From CAZUAQ01 sp964618455 (GTDB lineage Bacteria; Planctomycetota; Phycisphaerae; UBA1845; PWPN01), in assembly GCA_964618455.1 (NCBI GenBank), contig CAZUAQ010000020.1:1-64000 (forward strand): 64,000 bases of DNA, written 5' to 3'. A program made the position numbers and the translations under genes. The notes below the pieces were generated by a model. That model worked only from the letters and a program-made list of their open reading frames with translations, did not search any database and was not told the DNA's origin. Positions 17,652 to 26,768 of the stretch are shown one piece after another; the first letter of the stretch is position 1; every line of letters starts with the position of its first letter.

Positions 17652-19250
17652 TCAGCGGGAGGATTCCGCCTGGCCGCTCAGACGGTCGACGAGGGTTTCC
17701 ATGCGATCCAATCGTGCCTCGAGGGCATTCATCTCCGCCTGCTGCGCGCGAAGCTGGGCATCTTTGGATTGCACGTCCTCGCTCAGTTCCTTGACCGCCT
17801 CCACGAGCAGCGGCGTCAAGCGCCCGTAGTCGACCGCCAGGTAGCCGTCCCGGTTTTCATGCACAACCTCGGGAAGTACGTCGCGCACCTGCTGGGCGAT
17901 CAGGCCAACCTGGCGCTCCTCGCTGAACTGATGCTCCGGGAAGTCCTCGCGTTTCCAGTCGTAAGACACCGCCTGCAGCGCGTCGAGCTTCTCCAGCGCA
18001 TCCTGTAGCGGCTCGAGGTTCTTCTTGTACCGGGCATCGGAGCAGCTGAGCGTGCCGCAGGACGCGAAGACGTTGCCGGTCGCCTGGATGTTGCCGTTGA
18101 CCTGAAGGCGCTCGCCCGGACTCTGCGTCCCGATGCCGACATCGCCGGCGGAGGTAATGGTCATGCGCGTCACGGGGCCGCCGACGCGGATGCGCAGCTT
18201 TCCTTCATCGAGCTTCTCGATATACGAGTCGTCATCGCTCGAGTCCTCGAAGGTGATGCGCGCCTTGGCAAAGCTGTCATCCGCTCCGATTTTGACGGTC
18301 CCCACGTCTTTCACCACGTGAATGGGTGCCTGCGGCTCATTCGTGCCGATGCCGACGTTACCTCCAAAGTAATTGCGACCTCCGACAAAGTAACCCGCAT
18401 ATCCGTCATCGCTGTTGGTATGGCCGTGAACGCCGGCGCCGGTTCCGGACGAGGAATTCATCCGGCCCTCAACGCCCGTACCGCTGGGACCGTTGGTCCA
18501 TCCGAAGACACCTGTTCCTGAGCCACTGCCGCTGGATGCCAATCCGTACACCGCCGTGCCCTGGTCCCCGGAATGCACTCCCCACACACCGTAGTTGAAA
18601 CCGCAATCCGTCGTCGCAACTCCACGGATACCACTCCCGAAGCAGCCATCATTCCTGCCCTCGACTCCGTGTTGGTACCCGGTATCAAGTGTATTCGCTT
18701 GCCGAGCGTAAATTACTCTAGAAATAAAGGGCGAATCGATTTCCGCGTGAATCGGAAAGGAAGGTGTATCGGTTCCCACGCCGACCATGCCATCCTCGTA
18801 GTAGATGTCATTGCCGTTGCTCTGCCACGGGCGCACGGCATACACCGCGTACGGTGCCGGATGGAGCGGCTGGCGCGGGTTGAGCGCGACGTAGCCGGGA
18901 TCGGTCGAGCACTTGACCGCAATCTGAAGCCAGCGTTTTTCTCCGTTGAAGGCATCGCTGCCGAACTCGAAGTTGGCGTTGAGCTCCACGGCGAACTGCC
19001 CGCCTTCGACGTTCACACCGAAGACGGACTGCAGGCTGCCGACCTGCCCTCCACCGACCTCGGCATCCCAGAGGCTGAACTGGAAGTCGCAGACGTCGCT
19101 GACTGGTTCGCCTTCCATCTCCAGTCGCCCCTGGTAGGTAAAGGCGTCATTCAGCGGCGAAGCCATCGCGGAGCACGCGATCCCCAGCAGCCCGCAGGCG
19201 AGGGCGAGACAACGCGCAATCCGAGGACGTGAAGACAGTGAACGCTGCAT
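17652..19250 (-). CDS. Secreted fibre-like protein with S74 intramolecular chaperone domain
   Basis: Exported protein of 532 residues. After a signal peptide (residues 1 to about 30), FTYQGRLEMEGEPVSDVCDF opens a domain that I have seen in planctomycete surface proteins. The centre has repeated VGIGT segments and Gly/Ser/Thr-rich stretches typical of trimeric fibres. The C-terminal 130 residues are a peptidase S74 chaperone: CSDARYKKN (about residue 403) has the Ser and the Lys five residues later that form the self-cleavage dyad of phage endosialidase. A coiled coil completes it. The start is ATG 19250, with GGGAGGA 7 bases ahead. No phage genes surround it, so a cell-surface role is likelier than a tail spike. 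Confidence 0.82.
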   Translation of the reverse strand: MQRSLSSRPRIARCLALACGLLGIACSAMASPLNDAFTYQGRLEMEGEPVSDVCDFQFSLWDAEVGGGQVGSLQSVFGVNVEGGQFAVELNANFEFGSDAFNGEKRWLQIAVKCSTDPGYVALNPRQPLHPAPYAVYAVRPWQSNGNDIYYEDGMVGVGTDTPSFPIHAEIDSPFISRVIYARQANTLDTGYQHGVEGRNDGCFGSGIRGVATTDCGFNYGVWGVHSGDQGTAVYGLASSGSGSGTGVFGWTNGPSGTGVEGRMNSSSGTGAGVHGHTNSDDGYAGYFVGGRNYFGGNVGIGTNEPQAPIHVVKDVGTVKIGADDSFAKARITFEDSSDDDSYIEKLDEGKLRIRVGGPVTRMTITSAGDVGIGTQSPGERLQVNGNIQATGNVFASCGTLSCSDARYKKNLEPLQDALEKLDALQAVSYDWKREDFPEHQFSEERQVGLIAQQVRDVLPEVVHENRDGYLAVDYGRLTPLLVEAVKELSEDVQSKDAQLRAQQAEMNALEARLDRMETLVDRLSGQAESSR

Positions 19251-19580
19251 AGCTATTCCTCCCATGATGGCTCACGCACGAACGAAACCGGCAGCGCGTC
19301 CTGGCGGGGATCATGAGCCATTGCCCCTGAGTGAAGCAATGGACGCGCTCCCCAACCCTTCGGCAGTTCTGCCTGGCAGATCGTCGTGATATATGATTGA
19401 AACCAGACGGCATCCGAACGCATCCATTATGACGCGTCACCGTCGTGGGTACCAGCGAAAAATGGGGAGCGGGTGTCTCGGGCGCGTTGGAGTCGTCTTT
19501 TCGGCGGCTATAATGGGCACGTCATCGCGGAACGCCGGAGCGGTCGCGACAGGCAAGTGGGTCCTGCCAGGTGGGTTGGC
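19251..19580. other. Divergent promoter region between the S74 protein and the ABC permease
   Basis: About 330 bases. The plus-strand promoter at 19487-19514 is clear. A minus-strand promoter is expected around the AT-rich patch at 19385-19410 but its hexamers are poor. No coding sequence is recognised. Confidence 0.5.
19487..19514 (+). promoter_or_regulatory. Sigma70-like promoter of the ABC permease/ATPase pair
   Basis: TTGGAG (19487-19492), 16 bases, then a perfect TATAAT (19509-19514). The leader to the permease start at 19581 would be about 60 bases. Confidence 0.55.
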
Positions 19581-20726
19581 ATGAACGGATGGCATCTGAT
19601 CGTTCGAGAATTACTGCACCGCAAGGTGAACTTCATGCTGAGCGCGCTCGGTGTGACTGCGGCGGTGGCGCTGTTCGTGTTCGCCCTGACCGCCGGGGAT
19701 GCCTCGCGCCGGGAGACCGCGCGGATCCAGCGTGACATCGGCCTCAACCTGCGCATCATTCCCAAGGCAACGAACGAGGCGAAACTGCATGTGGCGGGGT
19801 TCTCCGACGTGACCATGCCCGAGCAGTACGTGCATGACATGGCGTCGGTGTCCGGGCTGGACTATGCCCACCTTCTGCCGCGACTCGGCCGTATGATCGA
19901 GTGGCAGGGCATGGAGGTGGTGCTGATCGGCGTGTTGCCGGAAATCTCGCCGGTGGATCAGAAGAAGCCGTCGATGTCGTACGCGCCGAAGGAGGGAACC
20001 GTCGGCGTGGGGTATCTCGTCGCGCGGGACAGGAAGCTCGCGCCGGGCGACACGATCGCCATGCTCGGGCGGGAGCTGCGCGTGGCGGACGTTTTTGAGG
20101 AAGAAGGCACCCAGGAAGACATCAGCTTGAAAGCGCATCTGCGCGACGTGCAGGCGATGCTGAACCTGCCCGATCAGATCAGTGAGATCCAGGCGATCAA
20201 CTGCACCTGCTTCGAAGAGCGCGGTGACCTGATGACGCAGTTGCGCGCACAGCTCGAGCCGGTCTTGCCCGAGGCGAAGCTGCTGCTGATGCGGGATGCC
20301 GCCGAGGCGCGCAACAAGCAGCGCCACATGGTCGAGGATTACCTGGCGTGGGTGGTGACGGTGCTCATGGTGCTCTGCGCGGCATGGGTGGGGTTGCTGG
20401 CCATGCTGAACGTGCGCGAACGGCTGCAGGAAATCGGCATCCTGCGGGCGCTGGGCTTTCGCTCGTCGACGATCGGGATGCTGTTTCAGGGCAAGGCGGT
20501 CATCGTCGGGCTGATCGGCGCTGCCGTCGGTTTCGGGGTGGGCACCTGGGTCGCGCTGCAATGGGGGCCGGGCATTTTCAAGATGACCGGCGGCAAGATC
20601 GCGCCGGACTGGACGCTGTTGGGATGGGCGCTGGTGGCGGCGCCGCTGTTCGCGCTGGTGGCGTCGATGGTGCCTACAGTTATGGCGATGACGCACGACC
20701 CCGCCGAAACGCTTCGGGAGCAATGA
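19581..20726 (+). CDS. ABC transporter permease, FtsX/MacB type
   Basis: Inner-membrane permease of 381 residues. There is one membrane segment near the N terminus (FMLSALGVTAAVALFVFAL), an extracytoplasmic MacB-like core domain of about 230 residues, and three C-terminal segments forming an FtsX domain (LAMLNVRERLQEIGILRALG is the cytoplasmic coupling loop). Such permeases use ATP to extract lipoproteins or small molecules from the outer leaflet. ATG 19581 is chosen over an upstream frame because the first membrane segment follows at normal distance. The stop overlaps the spacer to the ATPase by one base gap, so the two are translationally coupled. Confidence 0.85.
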   Translation: MNGWHLIVRELLHRKVNFMLSALGVTAAVALFVFALTAGDASRRETARIQRDIGLNLRIIPKATNEAKLHVAGFSDVTMPEQYVHDMASVSGLDYAHLLPRLGRMIEWQGMEVVLIGVLPEISPVDQKKPSMSYAPKEGTVGVGYLVARDRKLAPGDTIAMLGRELRVADVFEEEGTQEDISLKAHLRDVQAMLNLPDQISEIQAINCTCFEERGDLMTQLRAQLEPVLPEAKLLLMRDAAEARNKQRHMVEDYLAWVVTVLMVLCAAWVGLLAMLNVRERLQEIGILRALGFRSSTIGMLFQGKAVIVGLIGAAVGFGVGTWVALQWGPGIFKMTGGKIAPDWTLLGWALVAAPLFALVASMVPTVMAMTHDPAETLREQ

Positions 20727-20727
20727 C

Positions 20728-21387
20728 GTGATTCGCATCGAGAACATGACCAAGACATTCGCCACCCGGCGCGGACCCGTTCAGGCGATTGACGCGCTCA
20801 CGCTGGAAATCGATCCGGGCGCGTTCGTCGTGGTGCGCGGCCCGAGCGGCAGCGGCAAGACGACACTGCTTCTGGCGCTGGGCGGTATGCAGCGGCCCAC
20901 GCAGGGAAAGGTGCTCGTGGACGGACACGACCCGTACGCGCTCTCGCCGGCGGATCGGGCGCAGTTCCGCGCGGAGCGGATCGGCTTCGTGTTCCAGATG
21001 TTCCATCTCGTGCCGTATCTGAGCGTGCGGGAGAATGTGCTGCTGGCGGGCAAGGCCGCGGGGAACGGCGTCGATGCGGGCAAGGCCGATGCGTTGATCG
21101 AGGAACTCGGGCTCACGCCGCGGCGGCATCACCGGCCGGGTGAACTCTCCGCCGGGGAGCGGCAGCGCGCCGCCATCGCCCGCGCGCTGATCAACCAGCC
21201 CGCGCTGATCCTCGCCGACGAGCCGACGGGCAACCTCGACCCGGACAACGCCGCCGAGGTCGTCCAGGCGCTGCACGACTTCCGCAAGCAAGGTGGCACC
21301 GTCGTCTTCGTCACGCACGGCACCGCCGCCGACGAACACGCCGACCGCGTCATCCAGCTCCGCGACGGGCGCCTCGTGACGGAGTGA
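20728..21387 (+). CDS. ABC transporter ATP-binding protein, LolD/MacB type
   Basis: Cytoplasmic ATPase of 219 residues that drives the adjacent permease. Walker A is GPSGSGKTT, the Q-loop is FVFQMFHLVPYLSVREN, the signature is LSAGERQRAAIARAL, Walker B is LILADEPTGNLD and the H-loop His is in VFVTHG. The signature LSAGE replaces the common LSGGE. The start is GTG 20728, one base after the permease stop, with GGGAG in the end of the permease gene. Substrate is not indicated. Confidence 0.9.
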   Translation: MIRIENMTKTFATRRGPVQAIDALTLEIDPGAFVVVRGPSGSGKTTLLLALGGMQRPTQGKVLVDGHDPYALSPADRAQFRAERIGFVFQMFHLVPYLSVRENVLLAGKAAGNGVDAGKADALIEELGLTPRRHHRPGELSAGERQRAAIARALINQPALILADEPTGNLDPDNAAEVVQALHDFRKQGGTVVFVTHGTAADEHADRVIQLRDGRLVTE

Positions 21388-21705
21388 GCGATGAGATCGA
21401 CGCCGCGACCCTTCCCTTCGCATCGCGAGGAATGGGGAACCTTTGCGAGCTCCCGATGTATACCAGGGATGGAGCTTACCAATAGTCAAGCTATGCATTG
21501 AAACCTTCAATTGCGCAAGCTGCCCTATTGCACATGCGAACAGGTCCTTTTGCGGCTACGATATCGCCAAGTGTACACCAGGAAGGTGTCTCGAATGTGG
21601 CCATGCTCTTCGAGATGCTACTCAGCTGAACAAGACCCTTGAATCACAATCAATCGGCGCGGATAATACACATGGGTAATCGAGTGTTAGCCCCAAAGGA
21701 CGTCG
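21388..21705. other. Lower-GC spacer with promoter before the UbiE-like gene
   Basis: About 320 bases that are clearly less GC-rich than the ABC genes before it. A short open frame at 21443-21679 encodes a cysteine-rich peptide but overlaps the promoter of the next gene and has no ribosome binding site, so I do not call it. Confidence 0.4.
21639..21667 (+). promoter_or_regulatory. Sigma70-like promoter of the UbiE-like methyltransferase
   Basis: TTGAAT (21639-21644), 17 bases, GATAAT (21662-21667). Transcription would begin near 21674, about 30 bases before the start codon. Confidence 0.6.
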
Positions 21706-22443
21706 ATGGCTCAACCCGATATCTACGATCCGTCTTTCGTCCGACGTCTCTTCGACGAGATGGCTCGCACATACGGTGTCGTTAACCTGATTTCATCCCT
21801 CGGATTCACTCGTCGCTGGCGTCGCCAATGCCTTCGATCGGTGCAGATCGGCACGGGCACTACGGTACTCGACCTGATGACTGGCATGGGTGAGCTTTGC
21901 AGGGACCTTCTGCACATCATAGGACCGACCGGCACAATACGAGCTATCGACATTTCACCGGTGATGTGTGAACGTGCACAAAAGCAGGTTTCACTGGTTG
22001 ATCAGTCACGGCTGCAAGTCATCCAGGCTGACGCGCTGAATTGCCCAATTGAAGACGAGTCAGTTGATTACGTCGTTTCCACGTTCGGCCTGAAGACACT
22101 CAATTCACGCCAATTGAAGACACTGGCCTTGCAAGTGTCCCGAGTCCTCCGGCCTGGTGGTCAGTTCGCACTTCTCGAAATATCCGTGCCCAAGTCACCA
22201 CTTCTCAGGTGGCCGTACATGGTCTATATCAACTACATCATTCCCTTGATCGGTCGACTTGCCTTGGGCAATCCCGACAACTACCGACTTCTCGGTGTCT
22301 ACACCGCCGCCTTTCAAGATTGTCGACGCGCAGCCGACTATTTCACTGCCGCTAATCTACAAGTACAATACCGGAGATACTTCTTCGGCTGTGCAACGGG
22401 CATTACGGGCGTCAAATCCACGCGCGACGCTGGGCTAACATGA
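21706..22443 (+). CDS. UbiE/MenG-like SAM-dependent methyltransferase
   Basis: Methyltransferase of 245 residues related to the quinone methyltransferases UbiE/MenG. Motif I is VLDLMTGMGELCRDLL, followed by IRAIDISPVMCERAQKQV, DALNCPIEDESVDYVVSTFG and RVLRPGGQFALLEIS. A hydrophobic stretch (YMVYINYIIPLIGRLALG) matches the lipid-facing part of the family. Quinone substrate is plausible but no other quinone gene is nearby. AAAGGA sits 5 bases before ATG 21706. Its base composition is lower in GC than flanking genes and it has its own promoter, so lateral acquisition is possible. Confidence 0.8.
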   Translation: MAQPDIYDPSFVRRLFDEMARTYGVVNLISSLGFTRRWRRQCLRSVQIGTGTTVLDLMTGMGELCRDLLHIIGPTGTIRAIDISPVMCERAQKQVSLVDQSRLQVIQADALNCPIEDESVDYVVSTFGLKTLNSRQLKTLALQVSRVLRPGGQFALLEISVPKSPLLRWPYMVYINYIIPLIGRLALGNPDNYRLLGVYTAAFQDCRRAADYFTAANLQVQYRRYFFGCATGITGVKSTRDAGLT

Positions 22444-22446
22444 TCG

Positions 22447-22851
22447 TTGCAGCCGACGTGCTACCCGTATGACTATTCGACCATTGATGAAGATGGAGTC
22501 GTGTTCGATACTCCAAGCCGTCAACGTGTCGCTCGCACGCGGCTGTACTCGGCGATCAGCATGCAGTCGGATAATAAGATGCGCCGTTGGGGTTGGATGC
22601 TGTGCTTCGCATATTGTGTCTGCTTGTTCTTGATCTCACTTGCCTGCTCTCGTCAGACTACCTGGTCCAATGCGAAGTCTCACGACGAACTTCTTGGATT
22701 ATGGGTCTCCTTAGGAATGATGGGCTTGATTGGGTCCGTCCGATCCATCTTGATCGGATTCTTCATGGCATTGAATCCGCATGATCATCCTGATCAGGAC
22801 TGGAGGGCCGGTGTTGTCATCACAAGTGGGATCTATACCGGCAGGCATTAG
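22447..22851 (+). CDS. Hypothetical small membrane protein
   Basis: Open frame of up to 134 residues beginning at TTG 22447, three bases after the methyltransferase stop; GTG 22501 and ATG 22561 are alternatives. Two membrane segments are visible (MLCFAYCVCLFLISLAC and LLGLWVSLGMMGLIGSVRSI). There is no recognisable family. The less GC-rich composition matches the preceding gene, which suggests that both came together. The missing ribosome binding site at the first start keeps confidence low. Confidence 0.4.
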   Translation: MQPTCYPYDYSTIDEDGVVFDTPSRQRVARTRLYSAISMQSDNKMRRWGWMLCFAYCVCLFLISLACSRQTTWSNAKSHDELLGLWVSLGMMGLIGSVRSILIGFFMALNPHDHPDQDWRAGVVITSGIYTGRH

Positions 22852-23028
22852 TTATTCATCATCTTCTCTGGCAATCCATCCCATCGACCTCAGGTGTTGG
22901 CATCCTCATGAAAGTTTGACGATCATGGCGGATGTGATGAGGTCGTCGAGTCCGGTTTCTGTCGTGCGAGGTCACGGTGAATATGCGCGTGTGATCTGCA
23001 TTCCGAGTTCATGTCCAAGGGGGGCTGC

Positions 23029-24186
23029 ATGAGCAACCTACCGAAATCCGATCGACCGCGGATGTACTGCCGGGCGTGCAGCTACATACTGGACGGGCTC
23101 GAATCGTCGCGATGCCCGGAGTGCGGGCTGATCTTCGACGCGGATGACAAGCGGACCTACCGGCGGCGGCCCCGGTGGTTCTGGTTTCGCGTGATGCGGC
23201 GGTGGGCGCTTCGGGGAGTGATCGCGCTGGCGTTGCTGGCCATGGCGGCGGGGATCGGCTGGTTGTGGCTGTACCGAGCACACGAGCAGGACAAGCAGGC
23301 CATCGCGGCCGTCAAGGCGGCGGGTGGCAGCGTCGGCAGGGACACGATCGCGCCCCAGTGGTGTCGTCGCTGGGTGGTCCGCAGCCTGGGTATGGGATTC
23401 CCAACCTTCGGTGGCAGGGGCTTGGGTCGCATCGGATTTGGAGGATCCGGGGGGATCACCATCGGGTGGGACATTCAGGACGGCATCTACGGCCCCAGGC
23501 CGCTGGCAAAGTTCGTTTCGGATCATGTGCTCGTCCACTGCGAGCGCGGGACGGCGGTCAGCTTCTGGAAGAAGGAGATCTCGGATGGTGATCTGATTCC
23601 CGTAGAGTCGCTCAAGCGGCTGAACACGCTGAATATCGGATACACCCGAGTCGAGGGTGACGGCCTCCGCCACATCAGCGGGTTGAAGCATCTGGAAACG
23701 CTCGATCTTCGCGGGTTGCCGATCACGGACGAGCATGGTGTTCACCTGCGATCGCTGACCTCGCTGAAGAGACTGGAACTCCGTGCAACCCGGATCGGCG
23801 ATGCCGGCTTACGCCATCTCGAGGGACTGACCCAACTCGAATACCTGGACCTGGGAGAAACGCGGATCACCGATGCGGGCCTGCAACACCTCGCCGGGAT
23901 GACGCAATTGAAGGAGTTGTATCTGTCGGAGACGAACCTCACGGATGAGGGCATCGCGCATCTGGCGGGGCTCACGGAACTGACGCGGCTGTCGCTGTAT
24001 GAAGTGCCGATCACCGACGCCGGCATGATGCACCTGAAAGATTTATCCAAGCTGACCCTTCTGGATTGCCAGGAATCCAGAGTGACGGCGATCGGCGTCC
24101 AGGCCCTGTGGGACGCCATTCCGGGCATCCAGATCGTCAACCCGGTCATGAACCCCCGCCCCGCCGCCGAGGCCAAAGCGCGCTGA
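23029..24186 (+). CDS. Membrane-anchored leucine-rich repeat protein with N-terminal zinc ribbon
   Basis: Protein of 385 residues. Residues 13-36 form a zinc ribbon with C14, C17, C29 and C32 (MYCRACSY and RCPECGLIFD). A single membrane segment follows at about 60-82 (VIALALLAMAAGIGWLWLY), placing the ribbon in the cytoplasm and the rest outside. From about residue 190 there are repeated LRR units (LETLDLRGLPITDEHGVHL, LEYLDLGETRITDAGLQHL) of the bacterial T-D-A-G-L type. LRRs normally mediate protein binding; the partner is unknown. ATG 23029 has AAGGGGGG 4 bases ahead and is preferred over ATG 23011. Confidence 0.8.
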   Translation: MSNLPKSDRPRMYCRACSYILDGLESSRCPECGLIFDADDKRTYRRRPRWFWFRVMRRWALRGVIALALLAMAAGIGWLWLYRAHEQDKQAIAAVKAAGGSVGRDTIAPQWCRRWVVRSLGMGFPTFGGRGLGRIGFGGSGGITIGWDIQDGIYGPRPLAKFVSDHVLVHCERGTAVSFWKKEISDGDLIPVESLKRLNTLNIGYTRVEGDGLRHISGLKHLETLDLRGLPITDEHGVHLRSLTSLKRLELRATRIGDAGLRHLEGLTQLEYLDLGETRITDAGLQHLAGMTQLKELYLSETNLTDEGIAHLAGLTELTRLSLYEVPITDAGMMHLKDLSKLTLLDCQESRVTAIGVQALWDAIPGIQIVNPVMNPRPAAEAKAR

Positions 24187-24283
24187 GGGATCACCCTGTG
24201 CCCACCGATGAACGGCGCTCGTCCTGTCCCGGCAGAGGGGGGGCGGGCCGTTGCACGGGCAAGGCCCTATGAGCGTCGAGCTT

Positions 24284-25528
24284 TCACGTGCGTTTGATGA
24301 CGATGGCGGTGAGGTCGTCGAGTTGGGGGGTGCCGCGGCCGAAGGCGAGGACTTCACGGTAGAGGGTGTCGATGAGTTCGGCGCTGCCGGCGCGGTGGTG
24401 TCGGCGGATGAGATCGCAGAGGCGTTCTTCACCGAAGAGGGTGCCGTCGGGGTCGGTCCATTCCATGAAGCCGTCGGTCAGCAGGACGAAGATGTCGCCG
24501 TGGCGGAAGTGGATCGGCTCGGCCGGTTCGACGGGCAGTTCATCGGCGATGCCCATGGGCAGGCTGGAGGCGCCGAACTGCTCGACGGTGTCGGAGGCAG
24601 CGCGGTAGAGCAGCAGCGGTCCGTGGCCGGCACTGAAGTAGTCGAACCGGGCGGCGGCGGCATCGAGGATGCCGAAGCAGGCGGTGACGAAGCGGTCGTC
24701 CGGCAGGTCGTTGCACAGGTGGCGGTTGACGCGGGCGCCGATGGTGGCGAGGTCCGCGTCCGGCGTGGAAAGCGTGCGCAGGATCGCGCGGCACTGCGAG
24801 ATGATCAGCGCCGGGCCGATGCCGTGGCCGGTGGCGTCGGCGATCATCACGCCAACCTTCTTGTCCGTCAGGGGAAGATAGTCGTACAGATCTCCGCCAG
24901 TCTCATCGGCGGGCCGATTCCATCCGGCGATCTCGAACCCGTCGAGGGCGGGGGCCTCGCTCGGCAGGAGCTGCTGCTGGATTTCCCGGGCGATGGCGAG
25001 GTCCTGCTCGAGCTTCTGCTTGGCGGCCTCCTCGTCCAGCAGCATCTGCCGCTTCAGGGCGATGCTGGTCATGGCGCTGAGGGCGCCGGCGATTTCCTCG
25101 TCACGTGGCGTGAAGTCGCCGTCGCGCTTGTTGAGCACCTGCAGCACGCCCATCATCTCGCCGGTCGGCGTGACCAGCGGAAGCGTGAGCATGTTGCGCG
25201 TGCGGTAGCCGGTCTTCTTGTCGATCTCGCGATTGAAGCGGTCGTCGGCATAGGCGTCCTGCACGACGACGACCGCGCGGGTCCGCGCCGCCTCACCGGC
25301 GATCCCGAGCCTGGCGGAAAAGCGGATCTCGTCGGCGCCGGTGGCCACGCGGCTGTAGAGTTCGTCGCTCTCGGCATCGTAGAGAAAGACGGTGGAGCGC
25401 TCGCATCCCAACGCCACCTGACCGGCCTCGGCGATGCTTTCGAGCAGGCGGTCAAGTTCGAACGTCTCCCCCAGCAGGCGGGTCACCTGGACGAGGATGT
25501 CGAGATCGTGTTGGGCGATGTCTGCCAT
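24284..25528 (-). CDS. GAF-domain PP2C (SpoIIE-type) phosphatase
   Basis: Cytoplasmic signalling phosphatase of 414 residues. An N-terminal GAF domain (about 10-165; LGCERSTVFLYDAESDELY) is joined by a helix ending REIQQQLLP to a PP2C/SpoIIE domain. The metal-binding aspartates lie in GGDLYDYLPL, IADATGHGIGPAL and LTDGFMEWTDPDG, and the terminal motif is LDDLTAIVIKR. Such enzymes dephosphorylate anti-anti-sigma STAS proteins; no STAS gene is adjacent. ATG 25528 is used, though an upstream GTG at 25573 has an AGGA-type site and cannot be excluded. A second phosphatase with an added FHA domain is at 60490. Confidence 0.88.
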   Translation of the reverse strand: MADIAQHDLDILVQVTRLLGETFELDRLLESIAEAGQVALGCERSTVFLYDAESDELYSRVATGADEIRFSARLGIAGEAARTRAVVVVQDAYADDRFNREIDKKTGYRTRNMLTLPLVTPTGEMMGVLQVLNKRDGDFTPRDEEIAGALSAMTSIALKRQMLLDEEAAKQKLEQDLAIAREIQQQLLPSEAPALDGFEIAGWNRPADETGGDLYDYLPLTDKKVGVMIADATGHGIGPALIISQCRAILRTLSTPDADLATIGARVNRHLCNDLPDDRFVTACFGILDAAAARFDYFSAGHGPLLLYRAASDTVEQFGASSLPMGIADELPVEPAEPIHFRHGDIFVLLTDGFMEWTDPDGTLFGEERLCDLIRRHHRAGSAELIDTLYREVLAFGRGTPQLDDLTAIVIKRT

Positions 25529-25773
25529 GGGTTCACGGGGCGGTGGACGAGGTCCGGCCGATGCTGAGATCACCGCGTGATCCTCAGTGGGCGCGTCGGC
25601 GTCCGACGAGCCGACGGCGACCGGCCGACAGGCGACGGACCGACCGGGGTAAGCGGCATCCCGGTAAGGCAGGCCTTGTCTCGACTATACCGGGAAGCCC
25701 ACCTTCGGCAAAGGAAAAACGACCCGCTCCCGCATGAAGGTATCTTCATGGGGATACTTGGCGGGAAACGATA

Positions 25774-26768
25774 TCAGGTTTCGGACGAGGCTGTGGACAC
25801 TCCGGCCTCCGCGGTCATGTGAGATGCGGGTCGCGACTCGGGGCTTGTGGATTCAGCCTCGGTGTGATGAATGTGCTCGCGAAGAATGTACACCGGGCGC
25901 TGTTTGACCTCTTCGAAGATGCGTCCGATATACTCGGCCATGATGCCCAGGCAGAGCAGTTGGACGCCACCCATGAAGAGGATGGTCATCATGATGCCGG
26001 TCCAGCCGGGCTCGATGGGTTGGCCGAGCAGGTAGCTGATGAGAATGAACACGGCATAGACGAGCGCGATTCCAATCGTGAACAGCCCGAGAGCCGAGGC
26101 GAGGCGCAGCGGAATATTGGAAAAAGCGAGCACGGCGTAAAGGGCCATGCGCATGGTCTGGCGAATCGAATACGCCCTTTCGCCCGCGTGGCGGTCCGCC
26201 TGTTCGTAGCCGACGCCGGTCTGCCGGAACCCGAGCCAGCTGATCATGCCGCGCAGAAAACGGGAACGTTCCGGCAGGCCTTTGAAGGCGTCGACGACGC
26301 GGCGATCCATGAGGCGGAAGTCGGCGGCCTCGGGCGGGATCGGCGGCTTGATGAGCGCGTTGATCACCTTGTAGCCGAAGCGCGGTTTNNNNNNNNNNTG
26401 ACCCGCTCGCGGTAGGCGTAGACCATGTCGTATCCTTCGCGCCACTTCTCGATAAATTCCAGGATGAGCCGCGGCGGATGCTGCAGGTCGGCGTCCATGA
26501 CCACCACCGCATCGCCGGTGGCGTAGTCGATCCCCGCCGAGAGCGCCGCCTGGTGACCGAAGTTGCGCGACAGCCCGAGGGCATGGACGCGCGGGTCGCG
26601 CCCGGCCAGTCGTTTCAGGCAGGTCAGGGTATTGTCACGACTGCCGTCGTCGACAAAGAGAATCTCCAGCTCCCCGTCGATCTCAGGGGTCAACTCATCG
26701 AGCCGCCGATGCATCTCATCCACGTTGGGCGCTTCATTGAAGCAGGGGATGACGATGGACAGGCGCAT
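25774..26768 (-). CDS. Family 2 glycosyltransferase (polyprenyl-phosphate type), interrupted by an assembly gap
   Basis: Membrane glycosyltransferase related to DPM1/GtrB/ArnC enzymes that load a sugar onto polyprenyl phosphate. The N-terminal part has MRLSIVIPCFNEAPNVDEM, ILFVDDGSRDNTL and VVVMDADLQHPP (the DxD region). After the gap come PPEAADFRLMDRRVVDAF and two C-terminal membrane segments (LGLFTIGIALVYAVFILIS and IMMTILFMGGVQLLCLGIM). Ten N at 26389-26398 break the frame. Comparison with the family suggests that about 12-15 residues are missing there, so the true gap is longer than 10 bases. The start codon overlaps the panB stop by one base. Confidence 0.88.
26389..26398. other. Scaffold gap of 10 N inside the glycosyltransferase gene
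   Basis: Exactly 10 undetermined bases. The reading frames on the two sides do not agree, so the real gap length is not 10. Confidence 0.95.

Noticed and set aside
21443..21679. Cysteine-rich short open frame before the UbiE-like gene
   Set aside because: It starts with TTG without ribosome binding site and runs through a near-consensus promoter of the next gene. The cysteine spacing matches no zinc fold I know.
25733..25750. Hairpin CATGAAG-GTAT-CTTCATG after the glycosyltransferase gene
   Set aside because: The 7-bp stem is not followed by a T-run on either strand, so it is too weak to call a terminator.
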